From contig JAQNBH010000002.1 in NCBI GenBank assembly GCA_028752905.1, positions 32,139,530 to 32,203,529 of the forward strand: a DNA stretch of 64,000 nt, given 5' to 3'. The notes under the pieces are model-generated. The model was not told the DNA's origin and ran no database searches. It was given only the letters and a program-made list of their open reading frames with translations. Shown piece by piece: positions 57,101-64,000 of the stretch. Every line of letters begins with the position of its first letter. Position 1 is the first letter of the stretch. Position numbers and translations under genes: made by a program. The DNA comes from Cladorhizidae sp. MBARI D1340-BT2 (taxonomy: Eukaryota; Porifera; Demospongiae; Poecilosclerida; Cladorhizidae).

Positions 57101-60100
57101 TGTGTGTATTATATTACTAGAGGTAAGTGCTAGTAAGTATTGAGTGATGTGATGCATTATTCCTGTTGTGTGTGTATTATATTACTAGTAGTAAGTGCTA
57201 GTAGGTATTGAGTGATGGGCTGCATTATTCCTGTTGTGTGTGTATTATATTACTAGTAGTAAGTGCCAGTAGGTAATGATTGATGTGTGCATTATTCCTG
57301 TTGTGTGTGTATTATATTACTAGTAGTAAGTGCCAGTAGGTATTGAGTGTTGTGTCCATTATTCCTGTTTTGTGTGTATTATATTACTAATAGTAAGTGC
57401 TAATAAGTATTGAGCGATGTGATGCATTATTCCTGTTGTGTTTATTATATTACTAGTAGTAAGTGCTAGTTGGTATTGAGTGATGTGAGAATTATTCCTG
57501 TTGTGTGTGTATTATATTACTAATAGTAAGTGCTAATAAGTATTGAATGATGGGTGCATTATTCCTGTTGTGTGTGTATTATATTACTAGTAGTAAGTGC
57601 TAGTAGGTATTGAGTGATGTGATGCAATATTCCTGTTGTGTGTGTATTATATTAATAGTAGTAAGTGCTAGTAGGTATTGAGTGATGTGTGGATTATTCC
57701 TGTTGTGTGTGTATTATATTACTAGTAGGAAGTGCTAGTAAGTATTGATTGATGTGCTGCATTATTCCTGTTGTGTGTGTATTATATTACTAGTAGTAAG
57801 TGCTAGTAGGTATTGAGTGATGTGATGCATTATTCCTGTTGTGTGTGTATTTATTACTAGTAGTAAGTGCTAGTAGGTATTGAGTGAGGTGCTGCATTAT
57901 TCCTGTTGTGTGTGTATTATATTAATAGAAGTAAGTCCTAGTAAGTATTGAGTGATGTGTGTATTATATTACTAGTAGCAAGTGCTAGTAAGTATTGATT
58001 GATGTGCTGCATTATTTCTGTTGTGTGTGTATTATATTACTATATAGTAGTAAGTGCTAGTAAGTATTGAGTGATGTGCTGCATTATTCCTGTTGTGTGT
58101 GTATTATATTACTAGAAGTAAGTGCTAGTAGGTATTGAGTGTTGTGCTGCATTATTCCTGTTGTGTGTGTATTATATTACTAGTAGTAAGTGCTTGTAGA
58201 TATTGTGTGATGTGCTGCATTATTCCTGTTGTGTGTGTATTATAATATTAATAAAGTAAGTGCAAGTAGGTATTGAGTGTTGTGTCCATTATTCCTGTTG
58301 TGTGTGTATTATATTACTAGTAGTAAGTGCTAGTAGGTATTGAGTGATGTGCTGCATTATTCCTGTTGTGTGTGTATTATATTACTAGTAGTAAGTCCTA
58401 GTAAGTATTGAGTGATGTGCTGCATTATTCCTGTTGTGTGTGTATTATATTAATAGTAGTACGTTCTAGTAGGTATTGAGTGATGTGTGGATTATTCCTG
58501 TTGTGTGTGTATTATATTACTAGTAGCAAGTGCTAGTAAGTATTGATTGATGTGCTGCATTATTTCTGTTGTGTGTGTATTATATTAATAGTGGTAAGTG
58601 TTAGTAGGTATTGAGTGATGTGCGTATTATTCCTGTTGTGTGAGTATTATATTACTAGTAGCAAGTGCTAGTAAGTATTGAGTGATGTGATGCATTATTC
58701 CTGTTGTGTGTGTATTATATTACTAGTAGTAAGTGCTAGTAGGTATTGAGTGATGTGCTTCATTATTCCTGTTGTGTGTGTATTATATTACTAGTAGTAA
58801 GTGCTAGTAAGTATTGAGTGATGTGATGCATTATTCCTGTTGTGTGTGTATTATATTACAAGTAGTAAGTGCTAGTAGGTATTGAGTGATGTGCTGCATT
58901 ATTCCTGTTGTGTGTGTATTATATTACTAGTAGTAAGTGCTAGTAGGTATTGAGTGATGTGCTTCATTATTCCTGTTGTGTGTGTATTATATTACTAGTA
59001 GTAAGTGCTAGTAAGTATTGAGTGATGTGATGCATTATTCCTGTTGTGTGTGTATTATATTACTAATAGTAAGTGCTAATAAGTATTGAATGATGTGTGC
59101 ATTATTCCTGTTGTGTGTGTATTATATTACTAGTAGTAAGTGCTAGTAGGTATTGAGTGATGTGATGCATTATTCCTGTTGTGTTTGTATTATATTAATA
59201 GTAGTATGTGCTAGTAGGTATTGAGTGATGTGTGGATTATTCCTGTTGTGTGTGTATTATATTACTAGTAGCAAGTGCTAGTAAATTGATTGATGTGCTG
59301 CATTATTTCTTTTGTGTGTGTATTATATTACTAGAGGTAAGTGCTAGTAAGTATTGAGTGATGTGCTGCATTATTCCTGTTGTGTGTGTATTATATTACT
59401 AGTAGTAAGTGCTAGTAGGTATTGAGTGATGGGCTGCATTATTCCTGTTGTGTGTGTATTATATTACTAGTAGTAAGTGCTAGTAGGTATTGAGTGATGT
59501 GTGTATTATTCCTGTTGTGTGTGTATTATATATTACTAGTAGCAAGTGCTAGTCGGTATTGAGTGATGTGCTGCATTATTCCTGTTGTATGTGTATTATA
59601 TTACTAGTAGTAAGTGCTAGTAGGTATTGAGTGATGTGATGCATTATTCCTGTTGTGTGTGTATTTATTACTAGTAGTAAGTGCTAGTAGGTATTGAGTG
59701 ATGGGCTGCATTATTCCCGTTGTGTGTGTATTATATTAATAGAAGTAAGTCCTAGTAAGTATTGAGTGATGTGTGTATTATATTACTAGTAGCAAGTGCT
59801 AGTAAGTATTGATTGATGTGCTGCATTATTTCTGTTGTGTGTGTATTATATTACTAGTGGTAATTGCTAGTAGGTATTGAGTGATGTGTGTATTATTCCT
59901 GATGTGTGTGTATTATATTACTAGTAGTAAGTTCTAGTAGGTATTGAATGATGTGTGCATTATTCCTGTTGTGTGTGTATTATATTATAAGTAGTAAGTG
60001 CTAGTAAGTATTGAGTGATGTGATGCATTATTCCTGTTGTGTGTGTATTATATTACTAGTAGTAAGTGCTAGTAGGTATTGAGTGTTGTGCTGCATTATT

Positions 60101-63100
60101 CCTGTTGTGTGTGTATTATATAACTAGTAGTAAGTGCTTGTAGATATTGTGTGATGTGCTGCATTATTCCTGTTGTGTATGTATTATATTACTAGTAGTA
60201 AGTGCTAGTAGGTATTGAGTGATGTGTGCATTATTCCTGTTGTGTGTGTATTATATTACTAGTAGTAAGTGCTAGTAGATATTGAGTAATGTGCTGCATT
60301 ATTACTGTTGTGTGCGTATTATATTACTAGTAGTAAGTGCTAGTAGGTATTGAGTGATGTACTGCATTATTCCTGTTGTGTGTGTATTATATTACTAGTA
60401 GTAAGTGCTAGTAAGTATCGATTGATGTGCTGCATTATTTCTGTTGTGTGTGTATTATATTACTAGTAGTAAGTGCTAGTAGGTATTGAGTGATGTGTGT
60501 ATTATTCCTGTTGTGTATGTATTATATTACTAGTAGTAAGTGCTAGTAAGTATTGAGTGATGTGATGCATTATTCCTGTTGTGTGTGTATTATATTACTA
60601 ATAGTAAGTGCTAATAAGTATTGAATGATGTGTGCATTATTCCTGTTGTGTGTGTATTATATTACTAGTAGTAAGTGCTAGTAGGTATTGAGTGATGTGA
60701 TGCATTATTCCTGTTGTGTGTGTATTATATTACTAGTAGTAAGTGCTAGTAGGTATTGAGTGATGTGTGGATTATTCCTGTTGTGTGTGTATTATATTAC
60801 TAGTAGGAAGTGCTAGTAAGTATTGATTGATGTGCTGCATTATTTCTGTTGTGTGTGTATTATATTACTAGAGGTAAGTGCTAGCAAGTATTGAGTTATG
60901 TGATGCATTATTCCTGTTGTGTGTGTATTATATTACTAGTAGTAAGTGCTAGTAGGTATTGAGTGATGGGCTGCATTATTCCTGTTGTGTGTGTATTATA
61001 TTACTAGTAGTAAGTGCCAGTAGGTAATGATTGATGTGTGCATTATTCCTGTTGTGTGTGTATTATATTACTAGTAGTAAGTGCCAGTAGGTATTGAGTG
61101 TTGTGTCCATTATTCCTGTTTTGTGTGTATTATATTACTAATAGTAAGTGCTAATAAGTATTGAGTGATGTGATGCATTATTCCTGTTGTGTTTATTATA
61201 TTACTAGTAGTAAGTGCTAGTTGGTATTGAGTGATGTGAGAATTATTCCTGTTGTGTGTGTATTATATTACTAATAGTAAGTGCTAATAAGTATTGAATG
61301 ATGGGTGCATTATTCCTGTTGTGTGTGTATTATATTACTAGTAGTAAGTGCTAGTAGGTATTGAGTGATGTGATGCATTATTCCTGTTGTGTGTGTATTA
61401 TATTAATAGTAGTAAGTGCTAGTAGGTATTGAGTGATGTGTGGATTATTCCTGTTGTGTGTGTATTATATTACTAGTAGGAAGTGCTAGTAAGTATTGAT
61501 TGATGTGCTGCATTATTCCTGTTGTGTGTGTATTATATTACTAGTAGTAAGTGCTAGTAGGTATTGAGTGATGTGATGCATTATTCCTGTTGTGTGTGTA
61601 TTTATTACTAGTAGTAAGTGCTAGTAGGTATTGAGTGAGGTGCTGCATTATTCCTGTTGTGTGTGTATTATATTAATAGAAGTAAGTGCTAGTAGGTATT
61701 GAGTGATGTACTGCATTATTCCTGTTGTGTGTGTATTATATTACTAGTAGTAAGTGCTAGTAAGTATCGATTGATGTGCTGCATTATTTCTGTTGTGTGT
61801 GTATTATATTACTAGTAGTAAGTGCTAGTAGGTATTGAGTGATGTGTGTATTATTCCTGTTGTGTATGTATTATATTACTAGTAGTAAGTGCTAGTAAGT
61901 ATTGAGTGATGTGATGCATTATTCCTGTTGTGTGTGTATTATATTACTAATAGTAAGTGCTAATAAGTATTGAATGATGTGTGCATTATTCCTGTTGTGT
62001 GTGTATTATATTACTAGTAGTAAGTGCTAGTAGGTATTGAGTGATGTGATGCATTATTCCTGTTGTGTGTGTATTATATTACTTATTACTAGTAGTAAGT
62101 GCTAGTAGGTATTGAGTGATGTGTGGATTATTCCTGTTGTGTGTGTATTATATTACTAGTAGGAAGTGCTAGTAAGTATTGATTGATGTGCTGCATTATT
62201 TCTGTTGTGTGTGTATTATATTACTAGAGGTAAGTGCTAGTAAGTATTGAGTGATGTGATGCATTATTCCTGTTGTGTGTGTATTATATTACTAGTAGTA
62301 AGTGCTAGTAGGTATTGAGTGATGGGCTGCATTATTCCTGTTGTGTGTGTATTATATTACTAGTAGTAAGTGCCAGTAGGTAATGATTGATGTGTGCATT
62401 ATTCCTGTTGTGTGTGTATTATATTACTAGTAGTAAGTGCCAGTAGGTATTGAGTGTTGTGTCCATTATTCCTGTTTTGTGTGTATTATATTACTAATAG
62501 TAAGTGCTAATAAGTATTGAGCGATGTGATGCATTATTCCTGTTGTGTTTATTATATTACTAGTAGTAAGTGCTAGTTGGTATTGAGTGATGTGAGAATT
62601 ATTCCTGTTGTGTGTGTATTATATAACTAATAGTAAGTGCTATTAAGTATTGAATGATGGGTGCATTATTCCTGTTGTGTGTGTATTATATTACTAGTAG
62701 TAAGTGCTAGTAGGTATTGAGTGATGTGATGCAATATTCCTGTTGTGTGTGTATTATATTAATAGTAGTAAGTGCTAGTAGGTATTGAGTGATGTGTGGA
62801 TTATTCCTGTTGTGTGTGTATTATATTACTAGTAGGAAGTGCTAGTAAGTATTGATTGATGTGCTGCATTATTCCTGTTGTGTGTGTATTATATTACTAG
62901 TAGTAAGTGCTAGTAGGTATTGAGTGATGTGATGCATTATTCCTGTTGTGTGTGTATTTATTACTAGTAGTAAGTGCTAGTAGGTATTGAGTGAGGTGCT
63001 GCATTATTCCTGTTGTGTGTGTATTATATTAATAGAAGTAAGTCCTAGTAAGTATTGAGTGATGTGTGTATTATATTACTAGTAGCAAGTGCTAGTAAGT

Positions 63101-64000
63101 ATTGATTGATGTGCTGCATTATTTCTGTTGTGTGTGTATTATATTACTATATAGTAGTAAGTGCTAGTAAGTATTGAGTGATGTGCTGCATTATTCCTGT
63201 TGTGTGTGTATTATATTACTAGAAGTAAGTGCTAGTAGGTATTGAGTGTTGTGCTGCATTATTCCTGTTGTGTGTGTATTATATTACTAGTAGTAAGTGC
63301 TTGTAGATATTGTGTGATGTGCTGCATTATTCCTGTTGTGTGTGTATTATATTAATAGTAGTAAGTGCTAGTAGGTATTGAGTGATGTGTGGATTATTCC
63401 TGTTGTGTGTGTATTATATTACTAGTAGGAAGTGCTAGTAAGTATTGATTGATGTGCTGCATTATTCCTGTTGTGTGTGTATTATATTACTAGTAGTAAG
63501 TGCTAGTAGGTATTGAGTGATGTGATGCATTATTCCTGTTGTGTGTGTATTTATTACTAGTAGTAAGTGCTAGTAGGTATTGAGTGAGGTGCTGCATTAT
63601 TCCTGTTGTGTGTGTATTATATTAATAGAAGTAAGTCCTAGTAAGTATTGAGTGATGTGTGTATTATATTACTAGTAGCAAGTGCTAGTAAGTATTGATT
63701 GATGTGCTGCATTATTTCTGTTGTGTGTGTATTATATTACTATATAGTAGTAAGTGCTAGTAAGTATTGAGTGATGTGCTGCATTATTCCTGTTGTGTGT
63801 GTATTATATTACTAGTAGCAAGTGCTAGTAGGTATTGAGTGTTGTGCTGCATTATTCCTGTTGTGTGTGTATTATATTACTAGTAGTAAGTGCTTGTAGA
63901 TATTGTGTGATGTGCTGCATTATTCCTGTTGTGTGTGTATTATATTACTAGTAGTAAGTGCTAGTAGGTATTGAGTGATGTGTGCATTATTCCTGTTGTG
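45146..64000 (+). repeat. ~68-bp satellite, right arm with higher-order repeats
   Basis: About 280 copies of tattgagtgatgtgctgcat, tattcctgttgtgtgtgtat and tatattactagtagtaagtg plus ctagtagg (68 bases; 66-67 when the variable block is shorter). It runs off the right edge. Long blocks recur: shared rare variants at 46081 and 48499 (2418 apart), 48499 and 54539 (6040), 50867 and 56974 (6107), 51932 and 58039 (6107), 58039 and 63146 (5107), 63146 and 63739 (593). No genes. Confidence 0.95.

Noticed and set aside
40497..64000. CRISPR-like array
   Set aside because: Units are head-to-tail copies without unique spacers, in a eukaryotic context; it is satellite DNA.

Overview
The window looks like nuclear DNA of an invertebrate animal, possibly a sponge or another early-branching marine metazoan. 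The evidence is one intron-split host gene with GT-AG splice sites, animal-type LTR retrotransposons and a hAT transposon, THAP-type and DDE-type gene relics, and an extreme load of minisatellites and satellite DNA. The species assignment is inference; no bacterial, phage or CRISPR feature is present.

Layout. 1-4105 (minus): a truncated Ty3/gypsy-class LTR retrotransposon (element 1), whose 3' end lies left of the window. 4861-16914 (plus): the last four recognisable exons of an ethanolamine kinase gene, with element 1 upstream of the first of them, a hAT transposon (7747-11184) in one intron, and several minisatellites in its introns, including a 2.7-kb array of a 15-bp unit ending just before the terminal exon. 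17.1-17.9 kb: a ~40-bp minisatellite ending in a palindrome. 18592-24041 (minus): a complete 5450-bp LTR retrotransposon (element 2) with almost identical 352-bp LTRs and a 5-bp target duplication, inserted inside a short plus-strand open reading frame. 24.6-32.2 kb: smaller repeats, a decayed THAP-domain exon at 25.4 kb, an unidentified exon-like ORF at 27.7 kb and a DDE-transposase-like relic at 29.7-30.5 kb. 32.28-37.18 kb: a 22-bp minisatellite containing two near-identical 1756-bp higher-order copies. 37.2-40.5 kb: non-coding DNA with foldback and MITE-like elements. 40.5-64.0 kb: one continuous satellite of a ~68-bp unit that flips orientation at about 45146 and, in the right arm, is organised into multi-kilobase higher-order repeats; it runs off the right edge.

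Most interesting points. Both LTR elements have integrase upstream of reverse transcriptase, the reversed pol order known for the Gmr1-like lineage, and their gag proteins contain a SCAN-like capsid region, matching the proposed origin of the vertebrate SCAN domain. Element 2 has nearly identical LTRs yet carries several coding lesions, which suggests movement in trans or very recent decay. The satellite with its inversion junction and nested higher-order repeats is the largest unexplained structure. A family of small foldback elements has a core resembling, but not fully matching, hammerhead ribozymes.

The gene parts recognised do not form a pathway: one housekeeping lipid-synthesis gene (CDP-ethanolamine branch) lies in DNA dominated by selfish and tandem elements. 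All repeat boundaries and identities were read by eye and are approximate unless exact bases are stated.
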